A stretch of 64,000 bases of DNA, taken from positions 140,305 through 204,304 of the forward strand of contig NC_044930.1 of the NCBI RefSeq assembly GCF_003576645.1. Direction: 5' to 3'. Positions 34,661 to 47,573 of the stretch are shown here, one piece after another. The translations under genes were made by a program, and so were the position numbers. The stretch's first letter is position 1. The number at the start of each line of letters is the position of its first letter. Below the pieces are notes generated by a model. It was not told the DNA's origin and searched no databases. It saw only the letters and a list, made by a program, of their open reading frames with translations. Source of the DNA: Ipomoea triloba. Lineage: Eukaryota > Streptophyta > Magnoliopsida > Solanales > Convolvulaceae.

Positions 34661-37178
34661 GATGGTTTGTAGTGGCCGGCCTATGTTAATTTTGAAGCAG
34701 AAGGTGAAGGAAGATGGTGAAAATAGTGTATAAAATGCACGTGCAGGCCTGACAGGACTCAGAATTGGTTTTATACATTGGTGGCTCTTTTAGAAAAACT
34801 GCCACCAGTAGGGACACCAATACAGAAAAAGAATATTTTAATTAATTTATTTTCAAACTAGGAAGTATAGTATTATATGTAATCTCTGATCAGATCATTA
34901 TTTAATTTGGGTATGTATACAGTGTGTGGTCAGCCGCTCATACCGATGCAGATTTTATTGATCAATTGGTAAGAAATAAGAATATAAATCTTACACTACT
35001 TGCTCTTTATTAATTTATATAAAAATATGTACTTGTTGTTTAAAGGTATATTCTGAGATCTTAACCAACAAAAGATTTCAAGGAACTAAATTAATTTAGA
35101 TTGTCTATAATTAAAACTAACAAATTTAAACATTGTGATAAACATGTTAATTGGTTGATCAACTTGATTGAGGTTGTCCTCAATCTTCTACTATTTTTGA
35201 TATTACAAAAGCGTGTGTAGCAATGTGTGATTATTGCATGCATGGAGATACTCAAATTAACCTCACTTGTGCTTTAATTTTTTGAGATTAACGTAACTTA
35301 CTTGTTTATGCCTATCCAGTTCCTATTGCAGCCCACTTTATTAATTATTTCAATCAATGATGATAATGATTAGCGTTAATCATGCTTTTCAACTTTAGAT
35401 CATTGACCTATATATACTACTATGGAGTAATGTAATTATTTGCATATATGTCTCCATCCATTATCCTGGTCAAGTATACAGAAATATAATATGTGCGAAG
35501 AGTAATTCTACCTATACTCTCAATTCACACTCCCATTTTTTATTCCATATGAGTTGGCATGCTTTGATTGATCAATTTAATAGGGGGCCATGTGTTTATT
35601 CATTCTTTTTTGTTTCATCCTCCAATTAAATTTGAACACAAGTGAGAGTAAAAGTTGGGAGTATAATTTTGGGAGTGCATCTAATATTTTTGATGTGCGA
35701 ATGGTATTACTATTATGGTAATAATGGTGAATGATTTGATGTGATGTATTTGAGTGGTGGTATAGTAGGTGTAGGCATGCTTTGGAGATGGAATGCAATT
35801 CAGGTGGCCCACGTTGCAGTATTATATTTTTCAAAGTTGCGAGGAATGGGTGTTTGATTGGAGTGGACAAAGATAGATAGATGAGCTGAGCATGCAACAA
35901 TATATTATATTAACCTAAAAAGAATTATTGATCTTAATTAATTTTGAGAATCTCATCCTCCTGAAATTTTAATAGGATTGGTAAAAGGTATTCATTGAAT
36001 GTATACTTCTTTTGTTAGCGTAACTAAGCTAATTAATAGTCTTGAAATTTTTTAACAGGTTAGTAACATACAAATGTTCATTACATACCTATTTTGATCG
36101 TGTAACTAAGTTAATTAATATGTTGAGTTATGTGGGATATAAAATAATAAAAATAAAGTAGATAGGATGATATAGGGAGGTCTAAGTGGTTATGTTGTTA
36201 GAATACCTGTGAAAATTGATTGAATTAATTAGAAAATTAAGCATTAATATATGTTGAGCAATGAGCATGCACATAATAATGATGGAGGTGGCTGGCAAAC
36301 TCTGTTTCAATAATTCAACAAAGTCCTTGCCATTAGTAAGTAGTAGCTAGCTACCCGCCGGCCCTTCACATGTCTGCTGCCCCAGGCCAGTTTGAGAAAC
36401 ATGACTACTCCTTCCACCATTGCTATCTTCATGTCTTTTCAACTTTAATTTCATTTTTATTTTCTAAATTTATAGATCACAGTTCACTTTTAGTTCTATT
36501 TTATTAAAGCATTGTTATTGTGGTTGTGGACGGGCAATGATGAAGACAGTATGTACGTGTTTTTTGGCTGTACTGCGTACTGTATGTCATTCAATTCCAT
36601 CCATTTCCGTGAAGATCAGATCAGAGTTACGTTGGTTCAAAATTAAACCCGGCGCGGCCTATCATCATATCATCAGCAGCTCCGATCCACCTGCACCACC
36701 TTCCTCTCTCTCTCTGCAAAAGCAGCACAAAAGCCTGCAGATCAGATTAAAGTAGAAAGGAACAAATTAAAAAAGAAGAGAAGAGAAGATCAGATCAGAT
36801 GACATTACTATTATTATTATTCCAACTGCATATATATATATATGCATTCACTGACTCACACCAATTACTGCGCGCACCTCAGCTCCGTCCTGTCGTATGC
36901 ATGCGTTATGAAGTAAGGAAACATATATATATAGACATAATAATTATTAATTTTAATTTCATTTTATCCTAACATGCATTATATTCTCTAACAACTCCAC
37001 AGGTATATATAGTAGCTCTTCCAACATCAACTTTAATGAATTGAATAATTAAACAAAAAATAGTAATTTATTTTATTTAAATACTCCATATGTATTTATT
37101 TCTGTATTTAGAGTACAAGTACAGTGATGACGAGTAATTGTTGGAAGTTTCAAGAACGATATATTATATATGTAGATT

Positions 37179-38744
37179 CTAATTCCGATTTCGCACGGAT
37201 AATTGATTGAACTTGGCTTTGATTTTCTCCACAAACTTGTCACCATTCTTTACTGATGATCCGTTGCTGGCCAAAGCATTTTCAAGATTCTTCCTCACAT
37301 CCTTAATCGCCTTCCTCAACTCAATCGAACTTTCCGCCTTCATCAAAAGCTTAATCTTGGATGCAACTTCCTCCTTACTGATTGATTTCTCGTCTTCATT
37401 GCAGAGATTAATCCCAATCTTCCACTCATCCACCACTAACTTACGGTTAGTTGGTTGATCAACAATGAACGGGAAACATATCATTGGAACACCGCACCAT
37501 ATACTTTCCAGAATCGAATTCCATCCACAATGCGTCATGAAACCTCCCACTGCCGGATGTGAAATCACCGCAGGTTGATCGCACCATGGCACGATCAACC
37601 CGCGATCTCTCACACACTCTTGAAATCCATCCATGGAGAAATCCGTTTCATCGTCTGTAATGGCCATACCAGGACGGACAACCCAAATGAAGTTCACCTT
37701 GCTTAGCATTAGCCCACGCCCAATCTCTATGATGTGTTCTTGGGTTAAATGAGCAAGGCTCCCGAACGAAGCATATAGAACAGAACCTGGCGGCTTTGAG
37801 TCCAGCCATTTGCTGCAATCTGACTCGGGCAACAGGCTCCTGAAAGCTGTTTGCTCGGTGAAGCTTTGTGGAAAAAGGGGACCAATGGCGTAGAAAGGCT
37901 GTTTTTCTTCAAGGGCTGATATGGTCTGTGGTTCAAGTTCTTGGACAGTGTTACATATGACAATATCAGCTTTCTTGGCATCCTCAAAACCTTTGTACAC
38001 TGTCAAGTAGACCGCTGAGGTTGTGTTGTTTTCTTGGAAGTACAGTGGCAGGTCTCTTGGTTCAATAGCCTCCACTCCCGGTATATAATCTATTGAATCC
38101 TTGCGACAATCTGGAGATGAACAACAAAAGATCGAATAATGTTAGCTAGGTTAGTTGAGCTTGATGATTTTGATCCAATTCAATATATATAATTTTCCTT
38201 ACAGCCTGCACTGACCTTTACAGCCAAAATGGCCATTTTCTTTGAGGAGGTCCAAATGAGAGTCAATGGCAAAAACAAGCGCCGGTTCGGTGAAGAATGA
38301 AACACTCACGAGGTTATACTTGCTGGCAATAATGGACGGCCATGCGTAGAAACTGTCAGCAATCAGACATGTGGGCGGAGGCTCCAATCCCGCCAGCTTC
38401 TTGACAAGCTCATCTACGTGAGCTGAAAAAACATACATCATACCCATCATGAAGCCATGGGCATCTCTGGTCCGATCAAAGCCGAGGGGAAAGCCATCAC
38501 TGATGGTTGTGTATCGTATGTCAAGGCCTGAATTACGGGGTTGGGTGAAGATATCACCGGTAGGAGCTGTGGTGGTGCCTCTGCGGGCTTTGATGATCAG
38601 AGAATCGATCAATTCTGTGTTGACAAAGGTGACGGTGAAGCCTCGGGAAGCAAGGTTGATGGAAAGATGGATGGCTGGATTTACATGGCCTTGGTATGGC
38701 ATTGGAAGCACTATGGCATGATGCTTTTGGTTATTTTCTACCAT
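37179..38744 (-). CDS. UGT86A-like: UDP-glycosyltransferase, UGT86A-like
   Basis: Exons 38744-38216 and 38110-37179 join in frame to 486 residues, normal for family-1 plant UGTs. His20 in MPYQGHVNPAIHL is the expected catalytic base. The PSPG donor-binding box starts at about residue 352 (WCDQPAVISHPAVGGFMTHC, then GWNSILESIWCGVPM, ending DQ) and is followed by NRKLVVDEWKIGINLC, which with the one-intron layout points to UGT86A. The family transfers sugar from UDP-sugar to small molecules in the cytosol; acceptors of UGT86A are not established to my knowledge. The box opens WCDQ rather than the usual W(A/C)PQ. ATG 38744 is preferred over an in-frame ATG further upstream because MVENNQKHHAIVLPMPYQGH has family length. 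Confidence 0.93.
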
Positions 38745-39576
38745 TTTCCTGAAACTGATCAGGAGCTTCAATTCTCTTTGATCTGGAATGAATTGAAGGA
38801 GAGAACAAGGGCAAGCTAAGGAATTGAAGAATCTACAATATATAATTAATGATTTTGTCATTAGCATTTATCATATTAGTATTATCTAGGAATATATGAT
38901 CTTAAAAACAAAATTATGGCACTGATAGATACTGATGATCAAATAAAACTTAGTTAATTAGAAGCAAAAAGGCATGTTCACTTGTAATGATTGTGCCGGC
39001 TGATGGAGATATATGCTAGATGTTTAGCCGGCCCATGCATATATATATGCTGACAACTTGCTATTTCTGTGATGCATCCTGACATTTTGACATCACAAGA
39101 AAACAATTAAGAACAAGACAACATATATATACCAAGAGCTCATGTCTCATGATGCTGTAATTTCTTGAATCTTGATTAAGAAAGATCACAGTTAAAAATA
39201 GCATTACAAAAATATTATATGAGCTCATGATCACAGTTAAAAAGCTCATTTAATTAGCTGAAGTTTTCATAAACGAACTTTCAGCACTCTTCTTCTACCT
39301 TTACCATTGAATTGGTTAATCAGGAGCGAAGCATTCATCCCATGCATGCATCTATTCAGTAACTGAGATCCCATACCACAAAAAGTTTTATCTTTGGAGC
39401 TACTTAATAAGAGAAGAATATTATGATAGAATACTGGTTGACTATGCATGATGCTTCAGCATAAAAATATAATTATGGTAAACCGGTTTTAACGCAACAT
39501 TTACCTTGAGAATGATCGATATCCAACCCATTGAAAATGAGGTTCATGTGACATGGTATCCATGTTGTATAACTGT
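38745..39576. other. Spacer between UGT and PGK-TrmB genes
   Basis: UGT promoter/leader and the 3' UTR of the next minus-strand gene. No other gene recognised. Confidence 0.5.
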
Positions 39577-42500
39577 TTAGCCACTGCTTTCTGATTTCGA
39601 CAGACACAACCTGTACATGGGGTCTCCTCGATCCAGAACATGCTGCTCCCAATCTGATCGAATGCCAAATGGATTTTCCTTCAGCCAACCACCTTGGTGA
39701 ATAGCAGCTTTATCCAAATTTTCAACTGTAAGCTTTCCCTTTCCATATTTTGAAAATTCTTCTTTCATTCTAATAGCAACTTCTTCAATGTCAGATTGGA
39801 GAAATACCTGTCTTTCAAAAAACATAACCATAATTACCTAATTTCCCTTGCAGGATAAAAGAACAAAACAAAAACTTGGATCAACTCCTTTCTGCATCTA
39901 GACGGCTGTTATGGAAATACAGAATAAGTCTTATGCGTTTCCATATTGCATTTGATAATCAAGTAAAACAGTGTGTAGGACTAGGACATATTACTCGTAC
40001 ATACAATGAAAAGTTGTCATTACATAATTAATTACCTTCCCTCCAGAGGCAAGTAAGTCGGCTATTGCTTCAACCAATGACCTCTGCAACATCCTCCACC
40101 GGTGTTCTGGTTTGTTGAAATCAGGATTTGGACACTGCATTACAAACAAGTCTCAGCTGTAAATGATTTTTACAGTCAATCTCAATCATTATTGTACCAT
40201 CAATGTTGAATATTACTCCACATTAAAGTATTCTTGACTTGGTAGTCAAAATCAGCAGAACCACAACCAAACTCTTTTAAGCTTTAACCCTAACTAGTTA
40301 AGATTAGCTAAAATTATAAATAAACGACACAATAGCATTTATACCTGAATTGATACAAGAACCAGCCTTCCAGGGTAACTGGAAATAATGGACCGAAAAG
40401 TTGATGTTGCATTTGTTGCAACAAAGTGTCTATCAATCAGAAGATAAATAAATTATAAATACATGGGCCACATCAATAGAAGCAAGCCCTAAATTAGCTT
40501 CTCAGATCAGGATAATAAGCTGTTTAAGAGGGGAGGATAGTACATACACATTCTTCATAAGAGATTGAGAAACATGGTCCAGACAACGTTTCACCAACTG
40601 GAAAGCACGTTAAATGAAAAGATTTATTAGGTTTGAGAAAAAGCATGGGAGTGAAAAATACTTAGGCAGAAAAGCTCCACCTTCCTATTTATCTCGAGGC
40701 CAAGAGAATTGAAATCCTTCCTCCTCCTTGCCATTCCAAAAAGAAACAAGCCATTCCCTATAGAGTTAAGACAAGGAGCTTAAGGTCCATTTGTTCTTTT
40801 TCAGGTCTACATCATCCAAGACTTTGGAGTTAACGGGCTAATAGCTAAGAAAATTGAAAAAGCAACTGAAAACAAAGAGAGTTACCACTTCCAATATCAA
40901 CAACAAGAGGCCTGTCGGGATCATTATATATAGATTTCCAATCCATCTCAAATGGGTATGCCTGCATAAATATTAGCATGGTTGCTGTTATGATCATATT
41001 GGTAATTAACCTTATTTTCACAACTAGTGATGGAACTATCCGGGGCTAATCCAAGATAAGTGCAATGACTCATTGATACTGATCTTAAGCACAACAGATG
41101 GCACAAAGTTCTCATCTGAATTCTGAAAACATCTCTTTCCTTTTATAAGCAGTTCTCATATGACAACCTCTTCAAAGTAGTGTGTTTAATTACATATTGT
41201 AATTGAAATGATTTAGAATACGTACTCTATCTAGTGCCAAGAGCCCGGGAAGATTTCTTCCTTTCAGAAACTCCCAAACAACAGAAGCATTTTGAATCAT
41301 GTTTTCAGCTGTGGCAGAGCTGGAATTCCCATGAAATGCATCACATGCCATTTTCCCAACAATACTTACATCACAATTCCTTTGACTTAGAGCATCAATC
41401 ATTGCTGCTAACTTGGATGCTCCACCAGCATTGAGATTTGAGGAGCTGAATTTTACTGGGCCTATCCACATAATTTTCTAAACACATCAGGAGCACACTC
41501 TTGTCAGGGCATTTAGTTTCCACAAAATAACTCCTCAAGAAATTAGAATATACAATTATCTTATCATAAAGAACCAATCAGGCAGCATTGCTCTAAACTT
41601 AGATTCCTGAAAGCAGCTCATGGAAGAAGAATAACTAAATTAATTAAATGTATTGTAACTAATGAGATCTTAGTCATAGGGAGATCACCTTGAATTTTGA
41701 AAGAAAGCTTGAAATTTCCTCCAATGTGCTGGGTCCAAGATCAACAGGTTTCCAACCTACAAAGGAAGGGGCAAATGGAATACACAAGAAACTGCGAATT
41801 TATCTTAAGTCGTAAATGACCAATTCAAGAGCAGGTGAAAGATAATTGCCTTATCTAAAGTGCACTATTACATAAGCAATTCAGGCATAAAATAATTTTT
41901 TAGTAAATAGTCAATGTTATTTGATAGTACTCCATGTATCTTTTCTACACCAAACGAATGAACAATTATGGATTGTTATTATTATACAATTATCATAATT
42001 ATTGACTCCGGATAATAGGATTTATGCAAGCATCAACTATGACATGGTGATCCAGTAGAAGATTTTAAAAAATGACAAAATTTTACCATCTAAAATGGAA
42101 GAAGCTGAAGATATCTCCATCTGATGTGGGTTACTATAATTTATGCACCAAAAATCTTTTGGTAATACAATTTCTATATTTCTTGCCTTTGCAGCCTCAA
42201 CTATGGCATGGGCTTGTTTGAGTCCTTTGCGTTCCACAAATTTAATGGGAACAGGCAATCCAAAGGCATGCATTATTTGAAATGCCATTTCTCCAACAAA
42301 CACCAAAGCATCACAGATAGATGCTAAAAAATGCAAGGCAGCAGCTTTGTCTATGAGATTACCACCACCAATCTGCATTAAAATTTAAAAGTTACTAAAT
42401 CACATAAACAAAAATCCTACCTCATTTGAAAGAAATACAGAATATTAAAAAAAAAAAAAATTGATTCTGAAGAACAGAGCTCTGAAGAAGAATACTATGG

Positions 42501-43604
42501 CAACATAGGGCTTTTTATCGGTCCTGTTGATCTTTTCTAGTTGAGATAGGCCCAGCTGAAAGTGGAACCCTGCAATGCAGGCAGAACAGAAGCAAGCAAT
42601 ACCAACAGTTGAAGCAAGAATTTTATGCACTTCAGAAAATGAATCATTAACAAAAATATCAACACCAAACGATAGCTGTTGGGCAAACTTTTGACAGTTG
42701 GAAACATCATCTTTTAACTGAGAAATATTCTCAAGCAGAAGGATGTCAAGCTCTGTTCTTTTTTCAATCCAAGCCATCATCTCTGAAGAACCAAGTTTTG
42801 TTGGTATAACGTTGAGTTGTAGAACAGATGAAAGGTATTCTGGAACACAAATTGCAGCATCAATTAGACGGTGCAGAAACTACATCACATAAAAGCACAT
42901 ATGTGCAGCAGGAAACCTCTCACTGCTGAAAATATGCTGTCCTAGGTAAACCTATTTCATTTGGAAATCCTTCTTGCAAGACACCACATTATGATTTTAT
43001 GAAAAATTAACATGCTGATTTGATGTGAGAAAGCATAATATAAAATGAATTTGAACATTACAAGTTCTTATACCTGCAACAGCTTCTAATGCAAGAGGCT
43101 TAGAATTAATTGTTGAACTCCAGCTACCCACTAGAATTACTTTTGCACGAGCTTCACAAAGATACTTAACTGTGGAAGCGGATTGGTGGGCTAGTTTCTT
43201 CTTATCCACTGGCAAAATGGTTGAATCAAATCTAACCATCACAACTTTCCCAAATAGTTCTTCCTTTGGAAACTGTCCGAGGGTTTGCACATGAGGGAAG
43301 AGACGTAATTCTGACTCATAATTAGCTTCAGCCTTATCCAGAGCAGTTAGTTGGCTCTTGACTGCAATCAAAGATTGGAGCTTTATAATGAAGTAGCTAT
43401 AAATTTGAAATTTTTAGTAATTTATTTATGCATTTATAGGAATTTACCTGGTGATGAAAATTGAAGGCGCTGAAATTTCTTGATTTTCCGGCAAGTCCTA
43501 CGCAACTTGTGTTTTGGGGATGCGAGCGAGTTTGTCCGACAGTCGAGGAAACATTGATTTCTAAACAGAAGAAATGTTTGGAAATTTTCCAGAATTTGAA
43601 TCAT
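39577..43604 (-). CDS. Phosphoglycerate-kinase-like domain fused to tRNA (guanine-N7) methyltransferase (TrmB) domain
   Basis: Twelve exons (43604-43448, 43361-43074, 42839-42496, 42372-42087, 41756-41689, 41477-41226, 40961-40886, 40757-40681, 40597-40548, 40429-40345, 40134-40036, 39807-39577) join in frame to 670 residues. Residues 1-52 are basic and Ser-rich without acidic residues after the start region, resembling a plastid transit peptide. Residues about 85-465 align with phosphoglycerate kinase: GKVVMVRFD, DILLLENISQLKDD, DIFVNDSFSEVHKILASTVG, PVDLGPST, KIMWIGPVKF, LPGLLALDRA. Residues 466-670 are TrmB: VDIGSGNGLFLFGMARR (SAM site), GLEINRKLVKRC, CPNPDFNKPEHRWRMLQ, FLQSDIEEVA, and TxxE-type RSDWEQHVLDRG. 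TrmB makes m7G46 in tRNA. Several PGK catalytic motifs are gone (no GGGDS loop). Phase agreement over all introns and one continuous exon chain argue for a real fusion. Confidence 0.88.
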
Positions 43605-43664
43605 TGTTTCTAGCCTTCTAGGAGTGAGCTGATGAGACAGAAAATGCCTGCAATCTATCCCCAC

Positions 43665-44081
43665 CTCAACCCATCCTTCTCATATTATATTATTTACAAT
43701 AATAAAATAAAATATTTAAAATTTTAACATAAAGTAATAATATTAAATGGGTACTTATTTTTGTACATGACACATAAAAAAATATTATTAGTAAAATAAA
43801 AGAATACGTGTAATTGGTGAGCGGATGGGAAAAAAGGAAACATGTATGAAAGCTAGGCTGGTGGGCGGGAGCAGCATTGAGCGTTAATTCAGGTAAACAG
43901 AACGTAGTTCCGCCAAGCAAATCCTGAAGAAAATTAAAGACTTAGAAAAAATAAAAAGTGGAATTCAGAGCACCACCCAATTGTTTTGAAACCTCAGGCG
44001 GACAACAATTCATTAATATCATATATCTTCAGGTACAGCAAATTAAAGAAAGTGAAAAGAGGAGAGGATCAGAGGGAGATC
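43665..44081. other. Divergent intergenic region between PGK-TrmB and myosin-binding genes
   Basis: About 480 bp separate the two start codons, which point away from each other, so promoter elements for both must lie here. It is A/T-rich in the middle (43680-43800); no clear TATA picked. Confidence 0.5.
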
Positions 44082-45892
44082 ATGATCTGGGGTTCATCAG
44101 ATCATGATCTGTCTCCTTCTCAAAATCCCTCCAACAACAACGCAGCAGCAGCCTCATCCCAATCCCAATCCCCATCCTCATCAATTATGGAGCCCATATC
44201 CTTCAAATGTTTCGTCGAACAAAATCTGGGCAGATCTGCACTTTTCCTTATATATTCTGTTCTTGAATTTGTGATGATCGTTTTGCTTTTGGTTGATGGC
44301 TTCTTGGCCTTCTTTTCCTATGAATTCGCTAAGTTTTTCGAATTGAAAATGCCTTGCTTCTTTTGCACTAGAATCGATCAGGCTTTGGTCCACAGGAACT
44401 TGAATTACTATTACAATGATACCATCTGCGAGTCCCACAAAAGGGACATTTCCTCCCTTTCCTATTGCCATGTCCACAAGAAGATTTCTGACATCAAAAC
44501 CATATGCGAGAACTGCGTTCTCTCCTTTGCACCTGACAAGGATGCCCCCGATTACTATGCCGAGGATATTCCTGTTAAATCCCTCAATGTTTCCAGGTGT
44601 TCTTGCTGTATGCAATTTCTCAGGGGGGAAAAATACACCAGGGACATGTCACAGGCCCCGCCTCCCTCCCCGAAGGCCTGGAGAAACGACGAGGGTGAGG
44701 ATGAAAATAATGTCAGCAATCCAGGTATATATATATATGGTATATTTCTATCCATTAGATCACAACTAATTGCTCTGATCTGATATTATATTATATATTT
44801 GTATTCAATTCCGGGCAATACAGATGATAACAGATCCTCCGAGGAGGGGCTATCCCTAGAAGATTCATCATGCAAGACGCCTAGTCATAGAGGAAACAAG
44901 TTTTTTGGAATCCCATTGTCAGATAGTCCTAGGGTTTCCAAAAAGACCAGAAACATGTCAATTGATTATTCTAATAATAACGATGTGTGTTTGAACGAAG
45001 GCGATGGAGGCATGATTCAGCACTTGAAGAGACAGGTTCTTCTGGAACGGAAGTCTATGGTGTCTGTGTGTGTGGAATTGGACGAAGAGAGGAACGCATC
45101 GGCCATTGCAGCCAACAATGCAATGGCAATGATTACACGGCTGCAGGCCGAGAAGGCTTCGATGCAAATGAAGGCGTCGCAGTACCAGAGGATGATGGAA
45201 GAGCAGGCGGAGTACGACAGGGAAGAGAAGCAGATACTGAAGGACATGATTTTGAAGAGAGAGGAGGAAATTGAGGTTTTGGAATCTGAACTGGACGTGT
45301 ATAGAGAAAAGTTTGGACCTATAAACCTAGCGTGCAGTGAATTCTTCGAGATTGAAGGCGAAGGCGACGATGAATTTCACTCCCTCAAATTCCAATCCTT
45401 ATCATCCTTTGGTGAAATCTCGTGCTTTAATGATGTACTAGATCATCATGAAGTGTATTTAGATTCTGACAATGACAGATCCCACCATTCCGCCTTGCTC
45501 ACAGCCATTCCTGAAACCAAAGATTCATCTCCTCCATCACCACAAAAAGCTTTTTGTCAGGGAGACGATGATGATGATGAGGAGGATGAATCTCCTCCAT
45601 CACCTGAAAAACTAGTTTGTGATGAAAGTGGTACTACTTATTTACTTCTTCAACTAACTATATATACTAATTTATTTTCTTCAATTCCTCTATCAGCTCA
45701 TCCGATCCATTGCTAATTCTTTATTTATTCAATTCTGATGTGTGCGTGTTGGTTTAATTTTGTTCAAATCTTGATTTACTAGTAGGAACTGAGAATAACG
45801 TTTTCCTGACAAGAGAAAGTTCGTTAATGAAAGAGAGGGAGGAGACAGAAGAAGAAGAAGAAGAAGAAGAAGAAGAAGAAATCAAGAGCTAG
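44082..45892 (+). CDS. Myosin-binding (MyoB) protein with GTD-binding/DUF593 domain
   Basis: Exons 44082-44724, 44824-45630 and 45786-45892 join in frame to 518 residues. After a Ser/Gln/Asn-rich head, MEPISFKCFVEQNLGRSALF leads into a transmembrane segment (LEFVMIVLLLVDGFLAFFSY). Then comes a Cys-rich stretch (MPCFFCTRIDQAL, CENCVLSF, RCSCCMQF), and at about 278-378 a coiled-coil DUF593 block (IQHLKRQVLLERKS through VLESELDVYREKF). Such proteins bind the globular tail of class XI myosins and mark motile vesicles. The C-terminus is acidic, with two SPPSPxK repeats, and ends in an 11-Glu run coded by a GAA microsatellite. A later in-frame ATG (44187, MEPISF) is an equally good start by family alignment; ATG 44082 is simply the longer choice. 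Exon 3 could be an optional terminal exon. Confidence 0.85.
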
Positions 45893-47573
45893 CTAAGGTA
45901 GCAGAAGATGAGTGCAGCTAAATGCATGAATACATGAGCACTGCTACCACATGCATTATATTACAGATGAGATGAGATCAGAGGGGAATCGAATTGAATG
46001 AAGCGATGGAGCAAATTGAAAGCTTGAGTCTGTGAAGGCGTACGTGGGCGCCAGATCAGATTGAAACTAGCTTAGCATGCAGTCTACATGATGATTTTCC
46101 CTGGCCTTTTGAGGAGATTCCATAATCCCTCTATGCAAGGCAACCTAAGGGACCAAATTATTAATTAAATTAGGTATGTCTGTAGGCAGTAGACTGTATG
46201 TAGATCGAGCTGCTAGACTGCACCAATTTTGAAAAATCTAATATATCTCACAATTCTTAAATTAGATAACTAACCATGCCTGCCCTACTATCCTATACGC
46301 TTATGCATATATATATGCTATCTAACATAACCATTATATTATTTCAACCTTTAATTACTCAACAAAACTTTAATTAATTTCACTTGATGCATCATGAGTG
46401 AATCATGTTTTCGGATAATCTGAATTACGTCCACCCCTCACATACTTCTCATCACACCTACCCCAACGCATTAATTTTTAGACAAAGACTCTGTTTTATT
46501 TCTTTACTGCCAAGTTCAATTCTCTATCTCTCTCCCAGATACCTACACCTAAGATTATTTGCCTAAGCTAGAACCTCCTGATTTTGTCAATGCTATGAAA
46601 CATAATCCAAGCAATAAGATGAAATCATGGGTTAGCATCATAGCACGCATAGATTTATCCAACAATATAATAACAATGCCGGCATGGAAGATGGATTTGA
46701 GACAATAGCCGTTGTATTCTTATTCGTGGGACGGGGTGCTGAATCACCACACCAACCATGTTGGTCATTCTATTCTTATTCTATAATTCATTATTTCACA
46801 CCTTTATGATGTATGTGGTATATATAAAGATTTTGAAGGCACACTCATCAGTCATATGGCTATATATACTTTTTTGGTAGACTTTAGACTATTTTTTCGG
46901 TTTTGAGTTTTCACCTTACGGCTTGGCGTGGCTTTTGACCGACTTGATCGAGGGCAAATCTTTCACAACCAAGGAAGTAGTTAAAAGACATAGAATTTGG
47001 TGGCTACTTATATTAAAAATTTAGACTAATTTTGAATATTATTAATATTTTCAACTATTTATCTTTATCTCATGAATAGGTCCATAATACCTCCAATCCA
47101 CAACATAACTAATTTAAAGAAGAAATGAACTCTTGGACTCAACTCTATAAATTCCCAAACCATTTTACCAAATGAACTCTCACAAACTACCAGACATTCA
47201 AAATTATAGTGGAGTTTGGATTGAGATAGCTCTATTTTCATGTACTTATACCCATATCACAATCTCATGGTGAGATAGATCGATATATTAAGTACTCGAC
47301 TTCTTTTAGGCTTAGGAAAGCATTATATATTTAAGATTATTGTTAAATCAATGGAATTGAATATTAAGAAAAAAAATTGGATTGATTAAGAAATCAATTT
47401 CTTATTATTGAGAGGTGGACAAAACTGGATAATTCCAATAGCTGCAATCAGCTTAATTTTAATTGAATTGAAGGATCGGAGGATATTACCATATCCAAAC
47501 AAAACCGTACCCTATATTAATTAGTTTTAACTACTAACGACATATGAATGATATGATTAATTAGGTAGCTAGC
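45893..47573. other. Spacer
   Basis: 3' UTR of the myosin-binding gene, then A/T-rich DNA. No gene recognised. Confidence 0.5.

Larger units (their letters stand above)
32703..37178. other. Long A/T-rich spacer (4.5 kb)
   Basis: No gene of a known family recognised on either strand. A small possible coding exon at 34610-34660 (minus) and a basic open frame at 33958-34191 (minus) are listed separately. The rest holds A/T-rich DNA with frequent TATA-like runs. Confidence 0.5.

Noticed and set aside
38745..38867. Upstream start for the UGT (41 extra residues)
   Set aside because: The added N-terminus is not family-like; start at MVENNQ puts the catalytic His at the usual position.
44181..44615. 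144-residue antisense frame over the myosin-binding gene
   Set aside because: Shadow of the sense coding exon; no family resemblance.
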